Made by a program: the position numbers and the translations under genes
Shown: piece after piece, positions 1 to 13,000 of the stretch
Layout of the letters: every line of letters starts with the position of its first letter
Position numbering within the stretch: position 1 is the stretch's first letter
Assembly (NCBI GenBank): GCA_964542965.1
Contig: CAZIVH010000012.1
Location: 1 to 26,233 of the forward strand
DNA length: 26,233 nt
Direction: 5' to 3'
Origin: CAJBLF01 sp964542965
GTDB taxonomy: Bacteria > Patescibacteriota > Gracilibacteria > Absconditabacterales > Absconditicoccaceae
The notes under the pieces: generated by a model
Database searches by the model: none
What the model saw: only the letters and a program-made list of their open reading frames with translations
What the model was told of the DNA's origin: nothing

Positions 1-729
1 GGTGGCGGTGGATGATGAAGCAATCCTATTGATATGTGTCCTAACGGCGATTTCTCACCAAGTTATTATGACCACACCTGCGGAACACCACCTACCACAC
101 CATCTGCCACTCCTTCTCACTGATCAGCCCAAGACCAATCTCCATCATCACCTAGCTATGATACGACCCATCCTGTAACAAGATTAGAACTTGCTGAAAT
201 GGTTGTACCTTTTGCTTTGGAAGTTGTACATATCCCTAGAGACACGACAAAATCGTGCGTATATAGCGACACATATAATCTTTCCGTCGAAGAGAAAAAC
301 ATTCTCAGGATATCTTGCGAACTTAATTTGATGGGAGTGGAACCTGATGGCTATACGCCGAAGCCAATATATAAGCCTATGAATATCGTCAGTTTCAATG
401 AATTCTGAACCGTACTTTCAAGATTATTATATGACGGAGCGCACAACATCGATCTCACTTCGCCAAAGCAACGGTATGAGGAACATATGAAAGCGCTGAA
501 AGACGCTGGGTTACTCTCCACTCCTACCACTATCATCACAGAATCCTATGTCCAATCTATGCTCTCCACCATAAAGAACGATACGGATTTGATCAAAAGA
601 TCCGACGCATGAATTCATTGAGCTGCAGAGACAACAGCGAATGTGACGACCACCTCAGCCACTATCATCAGCGATATCTTAAAATCATTTTTGAACACAT
701 TCCAGAGATTCATGCTTCAAAGAAAATAA
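1..729 (+). CDS. Surface protein C-terminus, poly-Gly linker and SLH-like domain (5' truncated by window)
   Basis: The frame is open from base 1 and closes at TAA 727-729, giving 242 residues of a longer protein. It holds six in-frame TGAs (13, 16, 121, 406, 610, 619), read as Gly. The visible N-terminus is a run of six Gly followed by a Pro/Ser/Thr-rich stretch with two Cys, the same arrangement as the linker of the beta-helix protein at 15042-17447. Residues about 60-200 resemble SLH domains: a T-R-L-E-L-A-E-M motif, then a Leu-Met-Gly turn, then F-G-T-V-L-S-R-L-L. They align by eye with the end of the 15042 protein. SLH domains typically anchor proteins to cell-wall polymers, so I infer a surface-anchored protein. 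Its functional N-terminal part lies outside the window. An intrinsic terminator follows at once. Confidence 0.8.
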
Positions 730-747
730 GCATAGGTATCAAGACAA

Positions 748-778
748 AAAGACGATACTCACGTGTCGTCTTTTTTTA
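748..778 (+). terminator. Rho-independent terminator after the SLH-like gene
   Basis: GACGATAC pairs with GTGTCGTC (one T-G wobble) around a TCAC loop. It is flanked by A-run and T-run and ends in seven T. It starts 19 nt after the stop codon of the upstream gene. Confidence 0.85.
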
Positions 779-780
779 AA

Positions 781-808
781 TTGATTTTTTGTGGTTTTTT
801 ACTATAAG
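781..808 (+). promoter_or_regulatory. Promoter of tRNA-Thr
   Basis: TTGATT (781-786), 16-nt spacer, TATAAG (803-808). The tRNA starts 20 nt after the -10 box. The spacing equals that of the four other promoters proposed in this window. Confidence 0.6.
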
Positions 809-827
809 CATTCGACCAAAATAACAT

Positions 828-900
828 GCCGCGGTAGCTCAGTCGGTAGAGCGCACCCATGGTAAGGGTGAGGTCGTCGGTTCAATCCCGATCCGTGGCT
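828..900 (+). tRNA. tRNA-Thr(GGU)
   Basis: This is a complete 73-nt cloverleaf. The acceptor GCCGCGG pairs with CCGTGGC (one G-U pair), and the D stem is GCTC/GAGC. The anticodon stem CACCC/GGGTG encloses the loop ATGGTAA, giving anticodon GGU and Thr identity. The T arm contains GGTTCAATCC. The discriminator base is T and CCA is not encoded, so the CCA end must be added enzymatically. Confidence 0.93.
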
Positions 901-950
901 AATAATAACACCAATTTACCTATCAGCAATGTACATATTTTTTCTACGGT

Positions 951-975
951 GAGACAGACTATGTCTCTTTTTTTT
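951..975 (+). terminator. Terminator downstream of tRNA-Thr
   Basis: GAGACA (951-956) pairs with TGTCTC (962-967) around a GACTA loop, followed by eight T. The tRNA therefore appears to be its own transcription unit. The following stretch to about 1153 is very AT-rich, and I see no gene in it. Confidence 0.8.
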
Positions 976-1153
976 ATTTTTTCAAAAAAAAACTATCTAA
1001 TTTTTTCTCTTTGTTCAGATTCCCCTTTTATGAAAATTTTCATTTTTTCCTGTCTATTTAACATATCATATAACTTTTTTACAAAAACGGAAGTGAAAGT
1101 TATCATAAAAAGAACAGAAATTGGGTAAATATTTTTTTTCTGAGTACTATTAT

Positions 1154-4100
1154 ATGTGTAAACTTTTATTTTACGGAACCTTCGATTACATGGCTGTCGG
1201 CTGAAGAACAAACATCGAGCAGACCAAGGACAACAAGTTGAGATATCTCGAGGAGGACAATGTAGTTAACGTCACCAAAGATGACTTGACCGCATTGAGA
1301 ACCACCCTGAAGGTAGATGAAGAACAGGACCTGGATGCAAAGCTCACCGAAATCAATGATCATGTTGAAAATTACTTCGACTGATTTTTGACTAATGAAC
1401 GGGAAAATAACGTAACGTTGACCATAAACGGAGCGAGTGTTACCGATAGCGTAAAGAATATCGTCATGAGCTGAGACCAGTCAAAGCTCAAAGCACTAAC
1501 CAACTATGTCATAGACAAATCGCAATACGAAGGATATGTAGACAACATCAAAGATGCAGAAATAAAAGAAGTCCTCAATAGCTACGAATTCGAGCTCAAC
1601 GATCTTTGGAAACAGATCGAGGAAACCACTGTACAACCAACGAGAACAGAAGAAGAAGGAAACGTTTTGCTCAATGACCTCTGAGAAGAGACAGAGACAG
1701 GAATAGGAGGACAAGAGCATTACAATATGACCGATGATTATATCGATCCTTTTGACAATACCTGATATGCAACTATCGATGAAAAAAGAGCGATAGAGAA
1801 TATCTACAAAGATGATGACGTGAGAAAAAGTCTGGAAAGAATTTTTGATAAAGAAACAGAAAAAGAACTTCATAAATGAACATTCAAAATCAATCTCGGC
1901 GTAGAAGATGGATTGGCTGGAGTTATTATAGCTATCCGTGAAGCTATGGTTGCATGAGCTTCGGGAGATGTCCCTGTAGAAGGCAAAGAAACTGATGCTC
2001 AAAAGCTGTATGCATATCTTTCAGATAACGGACTATTGCCAGATGATGAAGAGACGGGAAGTTTAAAAATAGAAAGAAAAGATATCGTATATCTTATGGA
2101 ACAATGACTCATCCCATATGAAAAAGAATGAATATTGAATTTTGAAAAAATCAAATTAGCGAAAATACTCAGCAACGCAAAACGGTCAGATCTCGACGAA
2201 TTTGCATCGCTTCTCCAATCCAAGCCTGATATTGCTATGGCAGTCAAAGAGCGGAATAATGCATTGGAGATTACCTGAACCAGCAGATCAGACAAATACA
2301 AGGAAGGAGAGCAATCATCACTGATCAACGACAAAAATGTCTTATCATTCCTTTGTGATTACAATAGTGATGGACAGCTTTCTGCAGCGTATTATGAAAA
2401 AGACAAGAAAGCCACCAAGAGAAGAGAAGCACAAAAATGAAATAAACTCCAAGAGAACCAAGGAGATGTCGGAACGATTTTTGGACAACAGATTTTCTTC
2501 ACCATCGAACAAGCAATCAAAACGAAAAATATCGAACTTGGCGATCCGAAAGGAGAACAATTTGTGATCTACAATATCGTGAAGAATATGCAGATTGATG
2601 ATAATAGAAATCTGACATGAAGTCAAAGGATGATGCTTGATAATATGTGAGCATTTGATTTCAACAAAGAAAACGAAAAGATCATAGGGAATCCGTATTG
2701 CACCAAAGAGAATCTCGCAAAACTCATCAACGGAAACCTCGATGAAAGCTTATCGCCTATGCCTACCTTCAAAATCTATTTCTTGGATGCGATCAAGAAG
2801 ATCAATGGAGGAAGCCAAGAAGTCAATCCTGACCTCTATGATACGCTTGTAGGCAAAGAGGCAGAAAACATGATGGCTCTCTACGAAAATGAAGCAAACC
2901 TCAAAACAAAACTCGACGAGATATTGCAAGCATCGCAAGATCCTGTGATTCAAGCGCTCATCAAAGAGAAGGGATTGGTCCGTGTCAGAGAGACGATGTT
3001 GATTAAAGTCATGTCATTCTTGAACAACGTCACCTTGACGTTCAATGACGGAACAAGCGTGCCTATCTGAGAGCCATGAACCTATGGCGCTAGTAAAGCA
3101 TGGGAAATCCGCCAGACTAAGAATGAGCTTTTGGAAACGACACGAAAAAATCTTGTACAAGGAGGTATCGCTGTTTCTCCTACAGGGAACGTCACCCTTT
3201 CTCTCGGATTCTGACAATCAGGCGTCAGCGAATCATGAACAAGAAAGCGGTCATGGAATGTATGATCCGGCGTTACAGTAGGAACAAGCGGAGTGATGCT
3301 CGATATCATCAACATCTCATGAGATATAGAATTCCAATATAACAAAAATAGAGTCATCAGCGCAGATCTTTCGAAAGTCAAAAGCGCGAAATATCTTGGA
3401 TTGGAATGATCGGCTTGATTGGGTATCGGAATCGAAGGAGGGGAAACTGTTCTCGGTGTCAAAGGAAGCGCAGGTATCAATCGATCTAGAGATCCTGAAA
3501 TCTGAATCAATCAAATCGACAAACAATATAGAGCTGTTTCCGAAGAAATTTTCGATGTAAACGGCGTACCACTCTCTACACTAAGCGATAAAAAATCATT
3601 CACCGACCATCTCAAAAACAATATACAAAAAGCGAAATCCGACGAGACATTCGGAGATTTCGTGGCCAACAATGAACAACATCTTACCGACAATATGAAT
3701 TTCATCGTCAAATATATGGAGGTTAACCACTTCTTCTGAGAGGATGGAATTTTCAAGAAATATCCTGATGCAAGCGCTACGAATTCCGTAAATGCATTGC
3801 TCGACATCATCCAATCAGGAAACATAGAGATGCGAAGGCATGACGTCATCGCAGGTCTCCATGGCAAAATCGCTCTTACGAAATTATCGTTCGGATTGAC
3901 GACAAGCATGTTCACCCTCAAGACACGAAAGAAAGAAACACCTCCTCCACCTGTGCTTGAAACAACAACTACTACATGAGTATACAATCAAGGCCAACAA
4001 GCGATAATAAATCCTGAGGTAATAGAAAACACAGAGAATCTCGATAATGGAGATAATGTTCTTGTAACGACTAATGTAACAAATACTACTCCTGTGACTG

Positions 4101-6196
4101 GAACCTATACACTAGTTGCAACAGAACAAGAACTATTGGCAGAGAATGTCATAGACAATACTACTGTATGAGAAGGTACGGACAAATACGGAGCGTTCTT
4201 TATGTATGTCGGCGCAAGAGTCTCTACACGGAAGAATATGTACGCACCTAATGTACCGCAATATCTCTTTACGCAATATGAAATATGACAAGGTGTGGGT
4301 ACGGAATATCTCGACAACCCTACAAAAGATCTCGCTAAATACGGAGAATATCTTGTCGCATTATACAACGATTCCAAGAATAGATTATCATATTCCGTAA
4401 ATGAAGGCAGGCTCGTCCTTCACTTCAAACCAGAAGGAGGATCTGATCTTACGCTAGCAAAATTTTTGAATCTTCATGCAACAGCTGAAGCACAAGGCAA
4501 TTTCTCACTCAAAGGAAACGACCTTATCATAGGTAATGTGGGAGATATCTGAGCATACACCGTTACCGAAGCAAAAGGTGTACGCAGAGTACTCTGCTTG
4601 TGAAGCAAGAAACTCGATGAGGCTACGCGTGTCGCATGAGACAAAATTGCTACCGTAGAAAAGATAAAGCCAACAGAAGAATCCAACAAAGAACGGACAC
4701 AGGAAAAAATTACCACCGATATCATACCGAACATGAAAAGCGAATCGCCAACATTTGAAGTTACAAAGCTTAAAGCAGCACAAGACGAGAGCAAACTCTT
4801 CTTCGATGGCGAAGGGAAACTGACCAAACCTGCCAAAGCTATCGTGACCTTCAAACCTACAAATATCGAAGGGAACAGACTCACTACGGGGACATTGTCC
4901 ATTACAAAAAATATCGATGGATCTTACATTGTTGAACTAAAATCATCGCCTAATGACCAATTGAAGATTACCTATATCGATCAAAAAGACTATGAAGCTT
5001 CCTTAAAAGAAGAAAATAAAAAAGAAAAAAATCTTAAACCGATCGAATCGCAGAGCATAGAGAATCTCTTCTCATTCGAAGGAGATATGCTCATCGCCAA
5101 GAAAGACCTCACTACCCTGCTTACTTCTATTGAAGAGCTTGAAGATATTGACCATCAAACTTACGCTGACTTCCTGGATGATCTTTCAAAAGCTGAAACG
5201 GATGATGGAATTATAGATGACGAAGAGATTGGAAAAGCGATCGTCCATCTCGAAAGTCTGATGGCAAAATCAGCAACGCCTAGGACATTTGACGGTCTCA
5301 AGACATTGCTCGACGGAAACGATTATAACGTCAAAGCATATATAGTAGATAGATTCAAACAAATATTGGCGAGAGAACCAAAAAAATATATCGATCAAAA
5401 CATAGGAACTATTGTAAATCGTCACATAGCATGAGGAGATGTACTATGACCCTCAATGAATCTTTTGTGACCGGGAGAGACACCACTTCCTGCAGATCTC
5501 AAAAAAGAGATGAAAGAAAAAAGGGATGCAATCAAAACGTCATATGCCACTACGAAATATAGCGAAACACCTACCGTCAATCCAAATCTTATCGGATACA
5601 CCGCCTTCTATAGGCCGCTCAAACAAAGATTCTCTCTGACTGCATTGGGCGAGACAGGATATCAAGGAAGCATGGAAACACTTTCCAATACGACGCTCGC
5701 ACAAGATTGGTTTTTGAAGAACTTCGGCAAAAATCAATATGAAGTAGAACGTTTAGCGACTTCTTTGGAAACCAAATTCGAGGCGCAATGAATAACTATT
5801 GATCTCAAACAAACAACTTATGAAAAGACGCTCGCTACAATAGAATCTTTACTCAAATGAGACACCATTACTCTTGACTCTTGAGGTAAAATAAGTATAG
5901 ATGTAAAACGAGTATTCTATCTCCTTGGAGACTGTTGTAATGAGTCATTGGGAGTGGAAATAACAAAGATCAAATTCCAAAAACCTCAAGACAATATTCC
6001 GATACAATGAGTATACTCCGCAAGCGGAATTCCTGATAAGACATACCAAGGATGAATAGATCTGTATTACGACAGCCATCACGTCACCAACAGAGTCGTA
6101 ACTCAGGAAATGAAAGTATCAGCCAAAGGCTCCAAGAATGTCAAAGATATAAAAAATATGTTGGATGCAACAACCGATACATGAATATATAAATAA
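1154..6196 (+). CDS. Giant protein of unknown function (about 1680 aa, about 38 in-frame TGA/Gly codons)
   Basis: The frame runs from ATG 1154 (alternative ATG 1190) to TAA 6194-6196, after an in-frame TAA at 1106. I do not recognise the family. It has no obvious signal peptide or long membrane segment. Residues 1-400 are charged and helical-looking. Around residue 402 lies an EF-hand/dockerin-like D-Y-N-S-D-G-Q-L-S loop without the usual Glu at position 12, and a second acidic D-D-G-I-I-D-D-E-E stretch lies near 1350. Residues about 675-790 are Gly-rich and alternate polar with hydrophobic residues (beta-strand-like), and a Pro/Thr linker follows near 931. Standard-code gene calling breaks it into many short ORFs. 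It leads a cluster of surface-protein genes, with the next start 33 nt downstream. A surface or export-related role is inference from context only. Confidence 0.85.
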
Positions 6197-6229
6197 AACC
6201 CAAACCTTTAATCATTTATATCCATTACT

Positions 6230-7309
6230 ATGGGCACTAAACAAAAAACAGTATTGACGCTACTGATCGGATTAAGCTCTCTCATCTGAGGATTTTCTTA
6301 TGCCGCATTGAATACTAGCGGACGGGAAAGTAGGACATATCCCGTCAATGAGATTACACCAGTTTCTTGCGACAATAATCAAAAAAAGATCTATCTCGAT
6401 GAAGATAACGATAACGACGAATTGGTGGATAAAGCGTTTTTTATGAACAACAATATCAGAGTCGATACCGCTCCTACACAATCATACAATGCGGTAAGCA
6501 TTTTTAGAGACAATAGCGTCGGCACTAGAATACTTTATTTTAGGCCATACGCGGATATGCTTTACAAACTCAATAGTTTAGGATATCCTAGCGCTATCGA
6601 TTGATCTACGTTTTGGAGAGGAAGCAAAGTATTCCCTTACCAGCAACCAGTTAGAGGTACAGCAACCAATCCTAATATGATAGTACTCGAAAAGCCATAC
6701 GACAACAACACAGGCAAAAACACCGTATGATTCGTTTTCTGGTATCAAATGCTAACCGCAAAATGATTCGACAATGGCGTTGATTTGACTTACCAATACC
6801 ATGCAGTGCCTGATATATCATATTTCTTTGACAGCCTTGCGACATTAACGACGATCAGTCCTAACACAAAGAGGACTTGGTATACTGATTTACGGACACT
6901 TACCGGATGCACAAACTTTAAATTGCATCGATGTGGAGATGGCAAAGTTGATACCTATATCACCGGACAACGAGCAATGCCTTTCACCGGAGAAGTTTGT
7001 GATGACGGAGCGCTCAATGGAACACAATCACATTGTAATGCTACATGTAGCGGAACATGAGGATTCTATTGTGGTGACGAGATCATCAATGATGGTTCAT
7101 CAGAGACAGTAATATTAAGCGGAAACGGTTTGTATTATGGTCCTACCTATTATAGTGGAACAGAACTGGTATTTGAGACGTGTGATGACGGAAACGATCC
7201 TAACGATCCTGATGGAATGTACAACTTAGATGGTGAAACCATGTTCTGTAGTTCTATCTGTTTCGATAATTTCACAGAAGCTTTTGTCGAGGTCTTCATC
7301 AATGAGTAA
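6230..7309 (+). CDS. Secreted Cys-rich protein with DUF4215-type repeats
   Basis: A 359-residue protein starting at ATG 6230, 33 nt after the previous stop, and ending at TAA 7307-7309. It has five in-frame TGAs. Residues 1-25 form a signal peptide: a short basic start, a Leu/Gly/Ile core containing one TGA-encoded Gly, and Y-A-A at the likely cleavage site. Two Cys-rich segments near residues 235-280 and 281-345 carry the C-G-D-G, C-D-D-G and C-N-A-T-C spacing of DUF4215 (also known as the Myxococcus Cys-rich repeat). That family is extracellular and probably disulphide-bonded, with unknown binding partners. The rest resembles no domain I can name. The next gene in the cluster repeats the same module, suggesting a set of related surface proteins. 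No Shine-Dalgarno sequence is visible. Confidence 0.85.
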
Positions 7310-7352
7310 CATATTTACTACCTTATCTATTTATACTATTACATAAGACATC

Positions 7353-10016
7353 ATGAAATTCACTATCACCAAGCACATCAAAAAAGGAATAGCCCTTTCG
7401 CTCATCTTATGAATGGGAGCTGTTTCTTTTGCGGGAAATACTATTGGAGATGTCCCTGCAAGTTCAGCAGAACTGAGGCCTATCGAATGGCAAACAACGC
7501 CATATAATGGTAGCTGTGATATCGAGCAGAATCTTGCCTTCTACGATAAATCTCCTGTCTATCTCCGCGTAGGTCAACCAAAGAGCACGGTGAACTATGT
7601 TTTCGACAAGACAGAAACCTATGTAATAGTATATAACCAACCTTTATTTGCTGGTACGCTTAAATTTCCTTATGTCGCCAATTTCGTTCCATCATCTACA
7701 TTTGAAACCGATAGTTCAAATATATTGACGGTAGAAGCAACAGGGGCTACGTTTTCATGATGAACGATGACCATGGACAGAGATGAAATCGCAGGACAGA
7801 TCATCACCAAGAATATGGAAAGAGCCGCTCTCCAGAATGCTGCTGGCGCAACGCTCAACTATTATTATAAACTCGCAAATTCTACATTCACCCTCAAAAA
7901 CGGAACTGTGAAAATAAATATCCATCCCCAACTCACACCAAAAACCTCTTGTACGAATTATTATATCGCAAGATGTGGAGATGGTGTCATAGACAATGAA
8001 AATACTGATGGTATAGAAGTAGACGGTGATATGATAGAACGGCATACACGATCATTGGAACCTAACGAAGTATGTGATGACGGAGACCTCAACGGCACTC
8101 CTGGTCACTGTAACGCTGATTGTACAGCAATAGGTAATGGCCCTCAATGAGGCGCTACCTGTACTTTGACAACATCACCTTCCACTATCGAAGCAGGACA
8201 GACCGTCACGATACATGCAGGATACACTAGCGGTCAGAATCCTACCTTTTCACCAACAATTTCTGGATTCGTAGCTCCATTCAGTTCTCCTACATGGAAT
8301 GGCACTGCAACAGAAACTCCGACAACAACTACTACGTATACGATGAATGTCGAATGAGCGAACGGCCTTAGCGGAACCTCATGTTCTACAACCGTAACCG
8401 TCAATCAACCTGAACCTCATCTAGGATGTACGATAACCTTCAGTCCAAGCATCGCAGGAACGGGGCAAGTAGTCAATGTATGATGGAATGTCAGCAATGG
8501 AAATTTTTTCTGAACATATATCTACGTTACTCCTCCAACTTTATGAACTCGGCCTCACCGAGTAAACGCTAACCAATACAATGGCGTGACTTCTATGATG
8601 CCAACACAAACAGGACAATACATCTTTACCATGATGGTGCAGAATAACGAGGAACAAGCTACCTGTACAGGAGTATTGAACGTCATCGACAACATATCTC
8701 CATGTACGCTTACCACTACTACACCGACTATCTCTGCAGGACAGACCGCTCTTCTCCAAGGATCATATTCCAACGGAGTACTGGCTACAATCACTCCTAG
8801 CATCCCTGGATTGAATTTTGTCTACCCAAACCGGAGCAACACCAATATCCCCGTAACACCTACAGCCACCACTACTTACACTATGAACGTTCTTGGTGCT
8901 TTGGGAGGAAGTGGCGTATCTTGTAGCACGACAGTACACGTCATAAATACCGGACTCACACTAAGCAAACAACTTGTCTCTAATGTGCTCTATCGTTCAG
9001 GAGACATTGTTACCTTCAAGATCAACTTCGGAAACAATAGTGCAAATACTATCAATAACGTAGTCATTACCGATTATCTTCCTCTCTCACTGGAATACGT
9101 AACTAGCCAAATCTTTGGGGTCACTCCTCCCTATGGGTTCGCTACAGGATTTTTCTGAGGCAACGCATCCATAGAATATTCAGGATTCAATCTTGCTCCT
9201 GGACAACAAGGATACATTCTCCTTCAAGGAAGATTCAAAGGATATCAATATGCGGATCAAACTCTCAACAACGCATTCGCAAAATGAGACGATACACAAA
9301 CCGTATATGCATCAGCATTGTTTTATGCATACGCTCCTGGCGCACATACAACAGTAACCAAGACAACAAACAAACCATCGTATTTCCCTGGCGAAGATGC
9401 AGGATTCACGATTGCAGTCACCAACAACGGACCTGATACGATCAATAACATCACCCTCACAGATAATCGGCCAGATGGATGATGTATCAATTTGGACAGC
9501 CAACGGACATCAAACGTTCCCCTTACTGTCACTAGCGCCAATGACCCATATCAACGATCATACAATGGAACATTAGCTGTAGGACAAACAATCTATCTTC
9601 ATCTTACGGGACATATCAGCAATGCTCCTACCTGTGTAGGCACCTATATAAACAACGCAAACGTTAGTTATGTGGTAAATGGAGAAACGAAGACAGGAAG
9701 CGCTCAAGCAGTGTCATTCGTAGTTTCCACAACACCAAGCTCTACTATGAATTTTGAGAAGAGATTGATCCAATACGGAAGCAACCCATGAGATCCTGTC
9801 ATATTCGAGCTTGTCTATCGAAACAACGGTTCGGCCACTATCACGAATTTTGATATCGTAGACTATCGGCCTGGGACATTGAATTTTGTGGCTGCTAGCC
9901 CTATGCCAACTACACAGATTACTACTCCATGAGGAAAAGAATTGCATCGATACTTCACCACTCCGCTCGCTCCTAACGGATCCGGCAAAATCACTATCAA
10001 CTGAACAATACAATAA
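7353..10016 (+). CDS. Secreted multidomain protein: DUF4215-type, Ig-like and DUF11-type modules
   Basis: An 887-residue protein, ATG 7353 to TAA 10014-10016, with about 14 in-frame TGAs. A signal peptide covers residues 1-27 (basic start, A-L-S-L-I-L core, S-F-A cleavage site). A Cys-rich DUF4215-like segment lies near residues 208-265 (C-G-D-G, C-D-D-G, C-N-A-D-C). Three Thr/Ser-rich Ig-like modules follow at about 269-530, each opening with a Cys and a T-I-x-A-G-Q motif. Three DUF11-type modules occupy about 533-887, recognisable from Y-R-S-G-D-I-V-T-F-K-I, N-N-G-P-D-T-I-N-N and V-D-Y-R-P-G-T-L-N. DUF11 modules are beta-sandwich repeats common in bacterial surface proteins, so an adhesive or structural coat role is likely. 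No cell-wall anchor is visible, and the last DUF11 module runs to the C-terminus. Confidence 0.87.
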
Positions 10017-10046
10017 TATTGCTTTTAAACTATTACTGTTACGGAA

Positions 10047-13000
10047 ATGAAAAAGCTTCTTTACATCACCATCATTGGACTCTTGTGATTCGTAGGATTC
10101 ACCTGGGCAAATGTAGATAGTATCAACGTTACTCCAGTAACGCAATGAGCTATTTCCGGTTCCATGGTTACGTTCATCGTCACCGGACATAATGGAACAG
10201 GTGATGCATATCTCAAGTACGTCTTACCAAAAACAGCCACGTATGACGTCATGTATTCAACAGCTAATCTTACGCCTGTGAATTCGTATTTCTTATGATT
10301 TCCAGATCATGATCCGATATTCTACATACCTGCAAACAGTGATTTCTCCGTAACAATTACTGCAAAGGTAACGACTACCGTACGATCATTGCCTACGATC
10401 ACTACTACAGCACTCTTTTCTGACAACGAAAATATCACCACAACACTCACATCTGCCGTAGCACAAATCTCTCCTATCGCTGATCTCGTTGTAACAAATA
10501 TTTTGACGGGACAGAATCCAAGCTACTCAGGCGATGTAGTGATGTATTATATAACACTACAGAATATCTGATCTGCTGCAGCGACAGGAATCAGCTTCAT
10601 CAGCACGTTCCCTGTACCTACCTTATATGCTAATGCAACAGCGATCTTCAATGGTACGCCTCATGCATATAGCTATATCGATTATCCTCAGGATATCGTT
10701 CGGACAGGAAGCTATCTCAGCAATCTCAATCCAGGACAGACGATCACCATACTCTTGTCTTCACCTATGACACAAAATTATCCTATAGGAACAACATTCA
10801 ATCAGATAGCAAAAACACTCTCTGTGAGTGTAGAATTGACAACAGGAAACAATAGCGCTTCAGCTGCATGAGTAGTGCAAGCGTTGCCTGATGTACGAGT
10901 CACGAAAACACTCGCTCCATTTACCGGATACCATGTCGGTGATGAAGTGAGATATACTATCGCTTATGGAAACAGCGGTGGAAAAATAGCAAATAACGTC
11001 ACCATCGTAGATACTATGAACGGACAAGTTTCATTGAACGCAACAAACTTTAGTATCGGATCTCTTCCTGCAGGAAGCGGCGGAACCATCATCTTGACCG
11101 GAACATTGAATGCAACACTCACTTCAGGAACTACATTCGTAAATACAGCTAACATTACAACAACAAGCACAGAAACAGCGACAGGAAATAATAAATCTAT
11201 CGCAACCGGAACTGTTGTCTGAAGAGCAGGCATCAGCGTAAGCATAGTCGCCAACAACCTTACTAGGACACAATTAAACAACGCGCCATATGGCTCATGA
11301 CCTAGCGCTATGATCCAAGCAGTCAGCGGCGATATCGTACAGCTTACCATTACCTACACAAACAATGGAAACACTGTCGGTACTCATGCAATCCTCTATC
11401 TTTCAGGACAGAGCAATTTCGTAACACTTACTCCATTCACTGGAACACTCAATATCATCCCTATAGATTATACAGGAACTATCGTACTTACGGGTATCGT
11501 AGGTCCAAGAAATTATGTATCATTCAATCTAACGCCTCGCATTACTCATGATATCTGAGAAGTGGCGATGGGCAATACGGTCAGCATAACAGAACCGCTT
11601 GTATGTGGAGACGGTATTTTGACGAGAACCGAACCATGCGACACACAAGGGAATCTTGGAGTCTTGTATAGCGGACAATCTTGTGAGAATCAACAATGAC
11701 AATGTATATTGAGAACGAATACTATCGTCAACCTCGCATGCATCAACTATCAATATCCAAATCCTGCAGGAGGTTTCTTCACGGGACAATCTTGCAGCCA
11801 AGTGAATAATGCGCTTATGAACGCAAGCTGTGCTATCATGACCGGATCAACCCCTTCCCCTACAAGTAACGGGTACAGCATAAATTATACCTGTAAAGGA
11901 AATAGTACGAACGCTACTACTCCTATCACCATCAACTGCGGAAACGGCACAAGCATTTCATGAACAGGAGCTACGCTCAACGGAACATGCAGCTACGATT
12001 CATCATTTGCAGGAAGCGCACAATGTAGCGTAGGAACAGATATCAACAACAATCTTTGTAGAGTGATTGTTTCTGAAAATCAATTGCAATGCGATCTCGA
12101 AGCACTTGATGGAAGAATCATCCTTGTCGAAGACAATGGAGAAGGAGAAGGTAGATTTAGATGTGAGACACGCAACGGCATTATCGCACAAGAGCTTAGC
12201 ATTGATTGTGGACCTGGCGGAGACGGTGATGTCACAGAAAGCAATACCTCTCAAGTCGAAACAGTATGTAACTATGATGAAGATACTACACCTGAAGATG
12301 TCGCTGTGACATGTTCTACCAACGATGTCATCTGTGAAACAGAGAATATCATCATCGACGAACCTATCCTATGATATTGTGGAGATGGAGAAATCGATGG
12401 ATATGAAGACTGCGATGACGGCGATGCGAACGGAACATCAAGCTCCAATTGTACTGCATGATGCGATCTCAAAGACGCAGAGATGGTAGGATGTTTCAAT
12501 GTAGGAAATATGAACATCTCTATCCAAAAATGAGAGATGCTTCCATTCCGATGGATGCTCGACGGCAGCAAGAACATCATCCCAGGATCAAGTTGTGAAG
12601 ATAAACCCGACGGGAAAATCCCTGTAGAGACCATGTATTGTACCTTCAATATCTACAACGGAGCTGATACAGAAGCCGCAGGAAATCCTGTAAATTCTAC
12701 GCCTATCGTCAAAAAATGTAATGAAAATAATCGGAATTGAGATCTCTTCAATTTCTTCAATAATCAAGCAGGCAGAATCTGATCGCTTCAGAATGCTTTC
12801 GGAAAGTACGCCCTCGATTCAAATAATTTCGTGAATAATGTCTTCTGAGAATATAAGATTGTTTTGGAAAAAGTCGAATACGAGTATTGCCGCAGCGATG
12901 AAAAAGAAGAAAGCGCTGTACTCGACAGAGTATGTAGCGTCAACTTCACCGTTACCCAACCATACTTAGCACAGAAGAGNNNNNNNNNNNNNNNNNNNNN

